A DNA stretch of 64,000 nucleotides from Kwoniella bestiolae CBS 10118 (Eukaryota > Basidiomycota > Tremellomycetes > Tremellales > Cryptococcaceae): positions 806,001 to 870,000 of the forward strand of contig NC_089247.1 of assembly GCF_000512585.2 (NCBI RefSeq). The letters run 5' to 3'. The notes below the pieces were generated by a model. The model searched no databases, had not been told where the DNA came from, and worked only from the letters and a program-made list of their open reading frames with translations. The translations under genes and the position numbers were made by a program. Below, in pieces: positions 46,801 through 58,841 of the stretch; the first letter of the stretch is position 1, and each line of letters begins with the position of its first letter.

Positions 46801-49800
46801 GCAACAAGGAGAACCTGACTTCTCTTGCAAGAGGATGAGTGCTGTAATCCATGTCAGCTATAGTACCCTGGTCATTCATCGGTTAAACGGTGAGCTCACC
46901 TCATCTGCTTGTGAGCCTTCAAACTCCTCATCATCAACCTGATCAAGCAGACCATTATACCGCGTTCTCGGTATTTTATCGCTTGGAACTGACTAGAAAG
47001 CACTTGCACCAAGAGTAAATGCGGTCTAAGGAGCTTTCGAGCTTTCGCTAATTCCAGATCGGAAACTTTCTTGTCCGATGGTGCGTATTCGACAGGTTGT
47101 TCGAAGGGATCTTGATAACTAGAGCAAATCGGCCAGTTAGCCATCCTCTTACACACTACTATAATGACATTGCCCGATTGCCCAGGTAAGCGTGGGCTTT
47201 GACTAACTTCATAGATGTCGAGAATAGACCCTTTCGTTGCCTGATAGTATGTAACCATCCACCAGTGATCGCACCGATGATAGCAACCTCAGCTTCAGGC
47301 CTTTGTCTCAAGAGCCAAGTCCAAGCATCAACACCAGCAGCGATAGCTAGAGGCGTAAAAGCTGCCATAGGGAGTTCGACAAGATAATGCAAGATGTCTC
47401 GATCCATCTAAGAGAGACAATGATCAGCTGTGCTTCCTGCTTGTGGGATCGGGAAAAGAAGCGTACCTTTGGCGAAGCGATCAATACTGATACTGCTCTA
47501 AGTAAGATTCGTCTAATCTCAGGAACATTGAATGGTTTATTCTTAGTTTTGATATTTGACGTTGCTTGTGCCATTTGTGACTTGAACGCAAGCAGTTCAG
47601 CGGGCGAGGAGTTGGCAGGCGACCCTTCTTGCAGGTTGCTCAAACCTAAATCCATTACCTATTAGCTCAGAACTTGTGGAAATAAGACGAAGAGATACCT
47701 AACTTACCTTGAGTGAGGATTAATCTAGCTCCACTCAATTCACCATTGAAGTAATTCTTCGAAGCGAATTGACTGGCGACGAGGTTTGAAGAGTCTGAAG
47801 GCCAACCTCCAATATTTGGCATAATAGCTATCGACCGATATCATCAGTACTCATCGAGCTTATGTGTGACGGATGAGGATGTCGATGCCAGAAAGTGAGA
47901 GGAAGGAGAGGGATCAAGAGACGTAGGCGTAATGTAGGCTTTGGACGATGCAAACTCACTCTCCTGCCTGTCCAACCTCGAAATTGTCTTCGAGAAATGC
48001 AGTGCCAACCCCGCACCCATCTCAACACTATCAATCAAAAGCACATCCCTTGATTCATTCAAGTACGACTGTAATGTCGACTGCACCTCGATAGGTGCTC
48101 GAGAAATCGCAACGGTCAACCAATGCTTAGTGACCGAATGAAGTTGACTGGTAATTTCGTTTCGAACCGCATAATCATCGGTGAGATGTAGAGTGAGATC
48201 CATCTTATCTGACGTGAAGTCATATACTGGTGAATACTGTCATGTTCTGTCAGCTACTTTGTTCATTATCAGGAGAAATTGAAAGCTTACTTCATCGGTA
48301 TATTGTAATTCACAACTCCTTCTCATGAGGGTTAATATCTCCAGAAGGGTGAAAACGACTTTACGATCGCATAATAACGCAGAGAAGGTCTCGAGTAGTT
48401 GTCTGGCGTAGTTGAGGGCTATTTCTCGTACTTTCCGCATTCGATGGGTACAAGCCACGAGGATCTTGCATACTTCATCGGCAACGATAGGTGGGAGCGA
48501 GTGGGTAATCACTTGCGTATAGACCTGTTTCATGAACGATGAAGTGATCTATTTGGAACAGATCAGACGTCAGCTTGAATTCAACGAGTCGACTGAGACA
48601 AAGAAATAGCTAACCTTCTGAGCAATAGCATCCAGACAACCGATCAGAGGACTCTCATTGATAGATTCATTGGTGAAATACTGCAATAAGACCGAAGGTC
48701 GATACTTCATCGTTCTCGCCTCTTCCAAGTCAGAAATCGCCATCAAGAGGGTAGTCTGGGGGGTTGTCATATTTCGGATATCGTATGTATGTCTTTGATG
48801 AGGCAAATATTGTGTAAGAGCATTACGTTGCGATTGTTGGATCTGCCACATACAACCTTGGTCAGCGAAGCTCACCGTTTTGTTCTAAGAATTGTGAGTA
48901 GCTCACCGAAGCAGCATAATCCTTCCTCAAAATCGAATTATAAGCCAGATCACTAGCCACGAAATCGTTTGAGTTTTCCAGCACCAAAGCGGGAGTCTTG
49001 ACGGCAATGGTTTTTAGAGCATTGGTCTCATGCTCTGACAATCTCTTTTGACCCGCCGGTCCACTGAGTCCAAATACCACGCAGAGGAACCATAAATTCC
49101 TGAAATGAGCTACCAACTCCGGACTCGCACCTTTATCAGGGTGATAGCAGTTGTGCGAAAGCAGGGTAGCGATGGGGATAAGCAGAGCAGCGAGCCAAGC
49201 TTTCATATCTCCTACTCTCTTTTCACCCTCTTGCCTTAGTTGGGCAACCGCATCTTTATCCCTTGAATCGAACCCGTGAGAGGCCATAGCTACCATCTGA
49301 GTTTGAGTACCCTTATCCGCAAACAGGGAAAGCAATTCCACAAGATATCCGTCTGCGCAATCTAGTCGAGTTCCGAGGCCTTTGGCTAAAGTGGTCTGAG
49401 CAGCCAGAACTGCATTTGAGGAATTTCGAGGATCTTCAGGATGCGAAGATCGAGAAATTTGCGAGAAAGCTCGGTAAACTTCGATGAGATCTCCATTGGG
49501 AGCTGCAAGAGCTAATGGTACGAGATTGGTGACGATGGTTGATTCGGTAGCGAGATCCACCCCTCGGAGTCGCTGGATGAGCATGGAGATACTGAGATGA
49601 ATGATCTGTGCCAGAGTCAGTATGGTATGACCGGTATCAAGATGCTAGTAGCAATGCTTACATCTTCTTTGCCTATCTCCAATGCCAGGCGAGAAACGAC
49701 TTCGACAGCAGTCACCGCAACTAGTCGTCTCTGCTCTTCTGTCGCTCTAAATCCTGTCGCACCTGTCTTCACTGTCGAAGCATCCGTCTCGCCCTTGTAG

Positions 49801-51712
49801 TGGTGATGCATTGGGGTAGACCGGATGGACATAGCACCTGGCACGCTGGTACTGTGACTGAGTGTATTGAGCAAAGAGTATAAAGTCGATGAGGTGAGAT
49901 CGTCATTCGCCGACATCTAAGTGACATGTCAGCTATTCGGCTTGCGGGTGTTCACAGAGCTATCTCACTTCGATGCAGATGGCCAGACATTTGGATGCCG
50001 CAACTACAGCTGGCGGAACTGAATTTCCCGAACCTCCCATCTCTCCCTCGAAGGCGGGTATAGGACTCAGGAGCAGACGTCGGATATGGTGTGTCATAGC
50101 AGTACCAAGTGAGCGATCGCTGATCACACACATATATAAGCAGTGTACATGTCAAGGGACACGGTTGCGAAAAGCCACTCACTTTCTGACTTGGATAGAA
50201 GTACACACAAATACAGCTTCCAACACTCTTGAATCAGCCACTGAAGAATCCTCCGAAAGAAGCAGCTTGAGTCTAGCTAGGTGCGAAGCGTCTGGCTCGG
50301 GATGGTGCAATGACAGATTGTTCAGGAGATACTGGCAGTCACGTGTCAGCTCTGTGCATACGACTGGATCAAGACAAACGTAGCTCACCAGCACCGAGAC
50401 CATGAGTTCGACCTCCTCGTCCGGCTGACCGCCAATGCTGAAAAGACTACCCCTTCTGGAGTACGGAGACTCCTCCACGATGGAAGATCCGCCCATAAGG
50501 TCTGTCCACCATCTCAGAGCTATCTTTCCAGCTTCATCAAGAATAGCGTGGTCTTCCGCGACAGCTGATAATCTCTTGATGTCATCTAGATTCAAAGCGT
50601 CATCTACGAGCTGTTTGGTCTGCTTTCTAGCTATATGATCGATACCTTCCTGCCCGTATAGTTGCGAATAAGGGTGGTGATATCCCCCTAATTGATGGGC
50701 AAAAGCTTTTTGAGACTCCCCTACGTTAGGATAAGGAAGCAAAGTAGTCGATAGGAGGACATTGTTTATTTCCGTCACTGCCATTACCACTCCGCTTGGA
50801 GTGATCGGATGAGGTGCGGTAAACGGCGTAGTAGGCGGAATGCGGATGTGGGGAGTGGATGCTGCTGAAGTGGGCTGATGGACTAGATTGATCAGATTAC
50901 CGGGTGATGAAATTGCTAAGAGCGATCTTATGATCGATGCGATCGTTCGTGTTGGGAAGGGCGGAAGAGGACAGTGCGAGATGACCGAATGCAAGCAGTG
51001 TAGAAGGACCAGGGGGAATGCTGAAAAGAACGATATTAGTTGATTGCTGCAGACGTAGTAGAACAACTCACTGATCCCAGCAGATCCACTCATCAAAGCT
51101 TCAATCTTCTCCACAAAGTCTTCAAGCACTCCACCGATATCTTCTCTAAGCTTAGACTTGCCCCATGCTACCCATAAGAGCGCTTTTAACAACCCTTCGC
51201 AAAGTTGAGCTTGACTGTTGGATCCGAGACCGCCAGCCTCCAAGCTTCGGTACGATGACGAAGGACTATCATCTCCGTTTGGTGCGGGATTCGCATGTCG
51301 CAACAAGCCAAAGAGCAGTGCATTGAGTCTCGGGAGACATTCGGAGAGATGAGGTGAAGTAAGTGGGAGGGAGGAGACGTAGTGAGCGTAAGAGATTGCA
51401 TGATTGATTTCGAATTCGGTCTATACGGTCTTATCAGCTAGAATTCTTCGGATAGCACGAGCCAGGGAATTTGAAAACTAACCCAATCATCTTCATCGTG
51501 AGGTATCAGCTCTTCGACATCGTTTGAACTGAGGGTGTTGTTTGGTAATCCATCTAGTAGGACTGATATGGACTTTTCATCCTCTGTGGTCTTGGCGTCA
51601 TGAGCGTAATTTGACGCGAGGGAAGTGAGTATTTGAAGGTGTAATGGTTCGTCGAGACTGGAAAGCGGTCAGCATCTGTCCTGTGAGGCGATTCATCTAC
51701 TCACCAATCCAT
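43825..51712 (-). CDS. STT4: phosphatidylinositol 4-kinase alpha (STT4)
   Basis: A large gene with more than twenty exons. It starts with an 8-nt exon (ATGGATTG at 51712) and its last exon, 43840-43825, encodes only the end of NGIPY and the stop. The N-terminus reads MDCLDEPLHLQILTSLASNY. Most of the protein is helical-solenoid sequence. The C-terminal lipid-kinase domain shows DDCRQDVLALQIIAMFKNVF, LYLFPYRVTATAPG, CGVIDVVPNATSRDEMG, the catalytic loop LQIKDRHNGNIMID and the activation loop IDFGFLFDIGPGG, then FKLNHEMVALMGG and FQKIQNGIPY. It makes PI4P at the plasma membrane with partners such as Ypp1 and Efr3. Catalytic residues are intact. Inner exon boundaries were not all resolved. Confidence 0.92.
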
Positions 51713-52093
51713 CTTGGCCGCTGGTACCGTTGAGTGTGGTTCAAGATCAAGGATGATATCAATGTATGATTGTATGAGTAAAGAGGATGCTATCAAGTTG
51801 CCGCGCAGGTCATCGTCGTTGTCGGTGGCCGTGGGACCAAACGTCATGTCCTTTCTTAGTCACGTGACACAGCCCCAATCCGCACCTTTACCTTTGTTTG
51901 GACCATCATGGCGTGCATCTCAGAGTTGGATGAGCGGTGGTCAACTGTCATTGTCAACGGTCATTTGTCTGTGTCATCTAGACACAACCTCATCATAGTG
52001 ATCCAGAATACATCTTTGCCCCCCACGCTACCTACATCAGACACATATCCTACGCTGACAACCCAACACCACACCCGCAACTCGCTACACCCG
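51713..52093. other. divergent promoter of STT4 and RBM18-like gene
   Basis: About 380 bases between divergent starts. The palindrome TCACGTGA lies at 51860-51867, an E-box-like site of the kind bound by bHLH factors. No gene seen. Confidence 0.5.
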
Positions 52094-53230
52094 ATGCAAT
52101 CCCCTCAACCCTTCGCCTCTTCGTCCTCTTCAGGTCCTTCGACAAGCTCAGCAAATGGTAAACCCGATAGGCTTTATGTTGGCAACCTCTCACCGACAGT
52201 GGACGAATACACCCTGATACAGATATTCTCGAAGTATGGGAAAATAACGAAGTTGGATTTCATGTTCCATAAGACGGGGGTGTTGAAAGGGAAACCTAGG
52301 GGATTTGCTTTCATTCAATTCTCAGATAAAGATGTGAGTGTAACACTACTCGTCACGACCTTATGAATCACTTCACCTCTTATCATTGCCAGAACTTTCG
52401 TCGTGCGTGTTCTCATGCTAATATATGAGGTAGGACGCACTCAAAGCGATGATCAAGCTACACGACAGATTACTCCGCGGCAGAAAACTAGTTGTAACCT
52501 ATGCAAGTTCGGTAAGTCCCCTCATTCCATTCATTCGATATCCAAGAGATCATCACTGATAAACATCAGGCACCTCCTGAAAACCTACCACTACTCAACT
52601 CAAAAGGTCGTCGACCGACTGATCCGACCAAGACTACCACCCTGTCCCTCTTGAAGAGTTCCAAGAAGCCTCAAAGGTGCGTTCCCAAACCAATTAATCT
52701 CGCTCATCAGCTCCCGTCCCTATCGTTCTGCATGATACGAGCAGAGGATGAAGCTGACCAGGATGATTCGATGCAGTGCCTCAGCACAGATAGCAGCGAT
52801 GGAAGCCAAACTAGCCCACATGAAGCGGATCAAACCTGCAGACGAAGATTATATCCCAGGACAAGGCTCCTCAAGAGACGGCACACCAGGATTGGAAGGA
52901 TCACCTTTACCCGATCAAGACGAAGTGGAGATGGGTGAAGAAGAAGCGGAGAGAGCTGCAGAAGAATTAGAAAGAGAGATGGAAGATCTCGTTGGTCGAG
53001 AGGGATCAGCTACACCCCTGACTATAGAAGGTAGTAGAGCTTCTACTCCCGTCCCTCCTCAGGGTGAAACGCAGACGATGTCCTCGAGTCTACCTCCCAA
53101 ACCTTCGGTTGAGGATGCAGAAGTACCGATAGAAACGTCTAAACCCCTCACCTCGGAAGAACGGTCAAAACAGAGAGAAGAGGCTTTCAAGAAGGGTTTA
53201 GCAGGATTACCCAAGAAACCTGCCTTTTAA
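52094..53230 (+). CDS. RRM RNA-binding protein, RBM18-like
   Basis: Four exons: 52094-52333, 52434-52511, 52570-52676 and 52777-53230, about 292 aa. The RRM (residues about 27-110) has RNP2 RLYVGNLS and RNP1 KPRGFAFIQF, with the RBM18-type core SKYGKITKLDFMFHKTGVLK and the end RGRKLVVTYASS. After the RRM come a Lys-rich linker and the helix SAQIAAMEAKLAHMKRI, which corresponds to the TAKIKAIEAKL helix of animal RBM18. The rest is an acidic Ser/Pro-rich extension (EEEAERAAEELEREMEDL) and a C-terminal KGLAGLPKKPAF. RBM18 has no established molecular role. The acceptor of exon 4 was chosen because it alone keeps the helix in frame. Confidence 0.85.
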
Positions 53231-53603
53231 TCATATCGTTTACCGTGGCGCAGACTATAATTCCACCGACATTGTCTATTATCTATTAAATCATCATGCT
53301 CATGTCTGTGCAGGCTATTAGTGTAACATAATGTATACATTCTTGCAGATCAATTGGGTCAAGGTCGTGTTGTCTATTGTATTGTATTGCACCAACTCGG
53401 ACCGCCTAACTCCGGGTGTGTTCACCTCCACTCGACCAGTTCATCGACTCGAAGGATATCCAAAGTACAACTTGTCCTTGCTCCTGCAATATATTCGTAG
53501 TGATACCAAACACAAACACTTTCCAAGCCTCAGCATTCTGTCTCGGAGCTCTCTTTCAAAAGTATGATGCTGAAAACATAGGCTCAATTCATAAAACTTC
53601 AAA
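53231..53603. other. intergenic: RBM18-like 3' UTR and ABC ATPase promoter
   Basis: About 370 bases between same-strand genes. Open frames here do not splice to anything and lack motifs. Confidence 0.45.
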
Positions 53604-55796
53604 ATGTCAAAACACCTACCTCTCGTCAAACTCCCTTCCAACGCTCTCATCCATCGACTCGGGTCTTCGACTCCAACCCCTTCTACCGCCTTACTGCGGT
53701 TTCCAAGTAAGGGATGGACGATAGACAAGTCAAAGAAGGAAGGATGGGCGGTGGTAGGTGACTCAGAGGGGAGGAAGCTGGCCGTTGAGGTGAGTCATCA
53801 TCTGTCCTCTCACGCTGTCAAGCCTGGAATGGAATAAATCCTCGTTCATTCGTCTGGGCATATCGCCTCTGTTCTATTCTACCCTCACCACAGAAGATGA
53901 TGGATCGGATGCTCTTCCATCTATAGTCATACTGACCCCCTATTCATATCTCAGACATGGTCCAATGCTAATACCTGCTCACTCATAGACCCTCCTATCG
54001 CGACACCGTATTCACCCCCTCCCTCCCTCCCCAGGCCCATTCCCCTACCTCTCCACCCTCCCCTCCACCTCGTCCTCAGACCTCTCGACATACAGACCCA
54101 TACGGCATCTCGCTTTCTCCCGTCCTCCCTCCTCAGGCGAATTTACAGACTACACCGCTCGCTACGGTGCACTACAAGAGGAAGACAAGCTTTCTTTCCG
54201 AGAGACTCTCCTATCTACCCTTCATCCTACACCAAGTAAACAGGAGATCGAGAGGGTATCAACCCTAATGAAGATAGATCATCTCCTCGATCTACCGATG
54301 GTAAGCTTCTCATCAGGCCAGACCCGTCGATCTAGGATAGCAGCCTCCCTCCTTACACGACCTGTGTTGCTTATACTGGAAGATCCCATGGCTGGACTGG
54401 ATATTCCCAGTCGGAAGGAGGTATCACGTATACTGGGCGATCTGAATGATAGAGGCGATATTAGAATTGTATTGGTCCTTAGAGGAAAGGGGTTGGAAGA
54501 TGTTCCGGGGTGGGTGACGGATGTGGTTGAGGTGAGGGAGGGGAATATCTGGATAGGGAAGAAAGGGGAGTATGAAGATTCGTTGAACAAGAGGAGGGAG
54601 GAGGAGGGTGAGACTACGGCTAGCATACAGGAGGTGGATCAGAATCAGAAAGATGGGAAGGAGAGGGAGGAGCTGGTCAGATTGGATGGGGTCTCGGTCA
54701 GCTATGGAGAAGGTACGAGGCCTGTGAGTTTGCTCCATGCCATGATCTTCGCTCGACGAGCTGGAAAAAAGGGTCCTCTTATCAAGATGGAAGAAGAGCA
54801 GAGACTAATGTGATGTATCTTTAGGTTCTCACAGAAGTATCGTGGACTATCAAGGAGGGAGAGAAATGGCATCTCATAGGAGCCAATGGTGAGTTGAGTC
54901 CGTTCATCTCCCACGTGATCATCATCGTAGAAGATCCACAAGCCCTCTACTCCGATGCGCAACGATCATATTGCTCCTGCTGGTGCTTCTGGGCCTCCTC
55001 TCAGTGCACCTACATGGAGTATCCTCATTGACCATAACATACCCCTCACAGGCTCAGGCAAGACCACCCTCCTCTCCCTAATCCTAGGACATCATCCCCG
55101 CTCATTCTCCCTCCCCTCCACATCACTCCAACTATTCTCCAAACCCCGTCGTGAAATTCCCACTACCGCCCTAAGAAGTCTCATAGGGCACACCTCGCCG
55201 GAGATATACAGTTCTTTCCCTAGAGGAATGGGGTTGACCGCCTATTCAGCCGTAGGGACGGGGTTCAAAGGGATCTTCTCGAGATCACAACTCACCGAAC
55301 AGCAGAAAGAACGGGTCCTAAGTCTGTTGGACCAGGTGAAAGATCTCTTACAACCTTCTGTCGGTGTGGCTGGGAATGGGACAAAGGGAGAGATGGACCT
55401 TAAGGAAATAGCATTAAAACAATTCTCGCACTTTACTCCTCCACAGCAGGGCTTGTTGCTTTTCTTGAGAGCGATAGTGGGAAGACCCGATCTGTTGATT
55501 CTTGATGAGCCGAGTCAGGGGATTGACGAGTTCATTTGGGAGAGATGTAAGGGTATACTAGAAAAAGAATGGAGGGAGAATAAGAGGATGGCTACGATTG
55601 TAGTTAGTCATTATCAGGATGAGGTGAGTGTAGTGTATCCTAACGGGGGGTAATCTGGGTGTTTCGAGCGTGTGCGAGTCAACAATTCGGAATGTGTGGT
55701 TGGGCTGATTGGTTGGTTGTCGTTGATCAGGTACCGTGGAAGAAAGGCAGAGGCAAGGTTCTGAAGTTGGATCAAGGAGTTTCCAGTGTAGAGTAG
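53604..55796 (+). CDS. tandem ABC ATPase without membrane domain (ModF / YDR061W type)
   Basis: About five exons from MSKHLPLVKLPSNALIHRLG to a stop at 55794-55796; no membrane helix. NBD1 has a degenerate Walker A (VVGDSEGRKLAVE: Lys kept, the second Gly and the Ser/Thr replaced) but a usable signature (SFSSGQTRRSRIAASL) and Walker B (VLLILEDPMAGLDIPSR). NBD2 has an intact Walker A (LIGANGSGKTTLLSLILG), Walker B and D-loop (LLILDEPSQGIDEF) and H-loop (IVVSHYQDEVP), but its signature is changed to SHFTPPQQGLLLFLRAI. The N-terminus (MSKHLPLVKLPSNALIHRLG) could target mitochondria. This soluble tandem class includes E. coli ModF and yeast YDR061W, whose roles are poorly known. Confidence 0.82.
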
Positions 55797-56208
55797 TGTA
55801 AATTGATTTGATCTGGAGAAAATGCTCAGAGATATCCTATGTACCGGAGTGAAAAGTTTGAGGCAGATTGTTAGAGGTATAGATCAGTGGAATATGCAAT
55901 TGCAGAGACTGGTACGCGGCACAGGTCTAGCTTGGGGTTACTTGTTCGTGTGAAAGTAAAAGAGGCGGATGACGATACGATATAATGCATGAACTATACT
56001 ATATTTTCCTTTCCGTTGTTTGTTGTTTCGATTTGACCCCATCTATATATCGTGTTTTTGTAAAGAGACTTGTTTTTTAAAGAAAGAAAGAAAAAAGGTG
56101 TACATCCACTTCCTATCTCTCGCGTTCTCCTTTCCTCAGTCTGAGATGGATCCGTACTCAAGAAGATTGCGGATCCCGTAGGCAAGTCGGCCGGGACCTT
56201 GCAATTAT
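55797..56208. other. convergent intergenic region
   Basis: About 410 bases between the ABC gene stop (+) and the CDF gene stop (-). An A-rich stretch is near 56080. No gene seen. Confidence 0.5.
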
Positions 56209-58352
56209 CTAAACGTTCTTTCGATGTTCCTACATCCAGCGGCCAAGTCAGCCATAACCCATACCCAAATACAATCCTTCATCTCGACCGTATCTTTTCC
56301 TCCGAGAAATTCAAAACAGAAGAAATCGCTCACAGGCTTATGATCGACCTCATGATCAACATGCACGAAACACCTATCTACCTCCTTCAACCTCTCAATT
56401 TGATCCTGCAATTCCTGCGCTATATCATGTGCCTTCCACAAGAGCATATCGGGGGGTAAGACAATATCAACCTCGACGAAATAGTTCGGTCCGGAATGAT
56501 ATACTCGGACTGTATCTACGGAGGTGATGTGTTCTGAGAATGTGAGGGCCTTGTAGGTTACGAGGTTTATGAATTCTGTGGGCGCTGCTATACCCGCTAG
56601 GAAGGTGAATTGTTCTGTGTGAAGTCTCCGCCATCAGTAAATGTAACATCAAGATAAAGTCGAGCAGCGGAGAGATGATATTGTTCACCAGAGATAGATG
56701 ACGACTCACCATATACTGTTCTGGTCCATACGGTGATGATGCAGATAGCGATGATTGTAGCTCCCATAGGATCGATCTGCATAATCATTATGCACAATTA
56801 GCAACTTCGTTACACTGCGGCTGTGAAAGTCTTGAGAGTTTGGAACCGTCTACTCACCCACCAGGCCAATTTGGCACCACCAGCAGCAGTCAATATACCA
56901 AAACCATTCCTGTTTCAAGTTTTGATCAGCGTCAGCTCAAAATTTCCCTAGGCAAGTCGTGTATGACTTGGTAGCGCGGTACTCACGTCAACAGATCATT
57001 CCTGTGATCTTCCCACAAGACCTGCACTTGAGAAGAAGACTTTCGAATCGCCATGCAATATATGAAAAGGGCGAATTTCACAGCTGTTTTAGCACATCGG
57101 TTTCAGCAACGTGTGACAACAAGTGGACTTGTGACTTCTACCCCATAATCGGGAAACGGCCAAGAGAGTATCTCTCCATTCGAACGGGAAGTGATGTAGG
57201 TGCTTACCAAAAGCAACGCAGACCGCAACGATGGACGGTAAATGGAATTTTTGTAAGTCGTCTCCCTTGTGAGTCACAAATTCTTGTATGGACATGACAA
57301 TCAGAATGACGTTGACCCCGCCCATGATCGAGCCGTACACTATATACTCTCCGTCAGCTTCGGAACATCGATCGAATGGCCGCGATTAGCACGCTTACCG
57401 ATATTACCTCTGTTCATTTTTGCGGATGTTCAGCTGTTGATAATCTCTATTTCGCAACTATGGTGACTCACACTGCGAATGATGGTTGTCAGCTGGATTT
57501 CTTCGTGGTGTGTATGAATAAAGCTCAGCTTACTAGTTTCAAATCTCGATCCTCTGACTGGCCATTTCTTCTCTTCTGCTCTATCTGAAGCTCGATGAGC
57601 CAGCCATAATATCAGATTTGCAAATGGGTCGACTATAATGCGCTATAAGCGTTCGTGTTGTGCCTATGATCAATCATGGTGGAGTCAAACTTACACACTA
57701 CATGGGAAGACACGAGCACAGTCAGCTTGATCTCCCTTGAGGAAAGAGAGTCTACCCAAGCTCACCAGCATCCACACAACTCGCGAACAACGCCAACGAG
57801 CCACTACTTATCGCTGCATACAATTGAAGAATCGCGAGCGCCGTGTTGGCGGCAAAAGAGATATTCACTGCCAATTTCACTTTAAGAGCATTATCCGCAG
57901 CATCCTGTTCGGCCTCCTGAGATAAGGTATGGAGGGGTTTGAGGAGATCGTTGATTCGGGAGTTTTGGGTCTCGTAGAAATCTGCTAGTTTACCGCCTTT
58001 CTTTCGTCTAACGGCAAGACCAGGACGAAGTATATCAGCCTGAGTGATCGCACCCTGATTGGATTGAAAGTGTCGATGAGCATCTCATTTCGTATCTTAC
58101 TCACTGTCTAATCTCCTCAAGATGAGCATCACTGATCAACCTGTCTCTCAACAATAATGGATCCCTCTCGCCCGCTTCTCTAGATACGACAGAAGGTATA
58201 CCCATCAACTCCAAATCATCTGGTCGTTCTCCTATACTTGCTGGTCTGGAGGTGGTAGCCTGAGGTTGGATCTCTGTTGTGGTTGTGGTGGACATGTCGG
58301 TGGCTTTGGCTTTGGCTTTGGCTTTACCTTTGGGATCGGTATTGCTCGTCAT
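56209..58352 (-). CDS. cation diffusion facilitator (CDF) metal transporter
   Basis: Multi-exon gene from ATG 58352 (MTSNTDPKGKAKAKAKATDM) to the stop at 56209, with last exon EHRKNV. The 120-residue cytosolic N-terminus ends in ADFYETQNSRINDLLKPLHT. TM1/2 read VKLAVNISFAANTALAILQL then YAAISSGSLALFASCVDA. A predicted 3-nt exon (57697-57695) completes the TM2 metal site DAVFDPFANL (DxxxD). TM3-6 contain YGSIMGGVNVILIVMSIQEF, SIVAVCVAFVVKFALFIYCM and IDPMGATIIAICIITVWTRT. The C-terminal domain is ferredoxin-like (TVRVYHSGPNYFVEVDIVLP; VHVDHEVDHKPEHR). DxxxD in TM2 is usual for Mn-type CDFs, while Zn-CDFs have HxxxD, so manganese or iron is more likely than zinc; that is inference. Confidence 0.85.
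57695..57697 (-). other. predicted 3-nt microexon of the CDF gene
   Basis: The three bases TGT (minus strand) lie between acceptor ATGTAG and donor GTAAGT. The flanking introns are 57765-57698 (68 nt, with a CTGAC branch site) and 57694-57633 (62 nt), both of normal size. Including TGT gives DAVFDPFANL with DxxxD; skipping it gives DAVDPFANL. Confidence 0.6.
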
Positions 58353-58841
58353 TAATAGAAAAGAATGATCAACAAGGAAGCACAAGATGAATATGAGTGA
58401 TGGCGAGTGACTACTGTATGAGTCGATTCCGGGAGTAAAAAGTTGAAAGGGTGAAGTTGATGAGAATAAGCGCCCTATCTCGAATGCCAAGAGCAAGAGA
58501 TGGAGATATCGATCAAAGGACGGTACAGTAGAGCGTCATTTCGATGATTCCCCGCTCAGTTCGCTTAATTAGCACAGACGTGGATCAGATAATGGACGGA
58601 GGTTGTAAACGTGGTTACCGCATGGCTGCAGCAGGTTCATCACGTGTCACATACTTTAGAGTGTCACGAGACAAGTCACAACGCGTCGAACTGACAACCG
58701 ACATGAAATCATGCTGCTGAGCCAGAGCTGAAGCAGTATGCAAAGTGAATCGACCAGATAGCTATAAGATACCACAACGGATACGATACGATATAGTACA
58801 GTCGCACAGAATCCATTCAAGTACAGAAGATTCGGGCTGCC
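58353..58841. other. divergent promoter of CDF and RCC2-PHD genes
   Basis: About 490 bases between divergent starts; contains a CACGTG E-box at 58641-58646. No gene seen. Confidence 0.5.
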
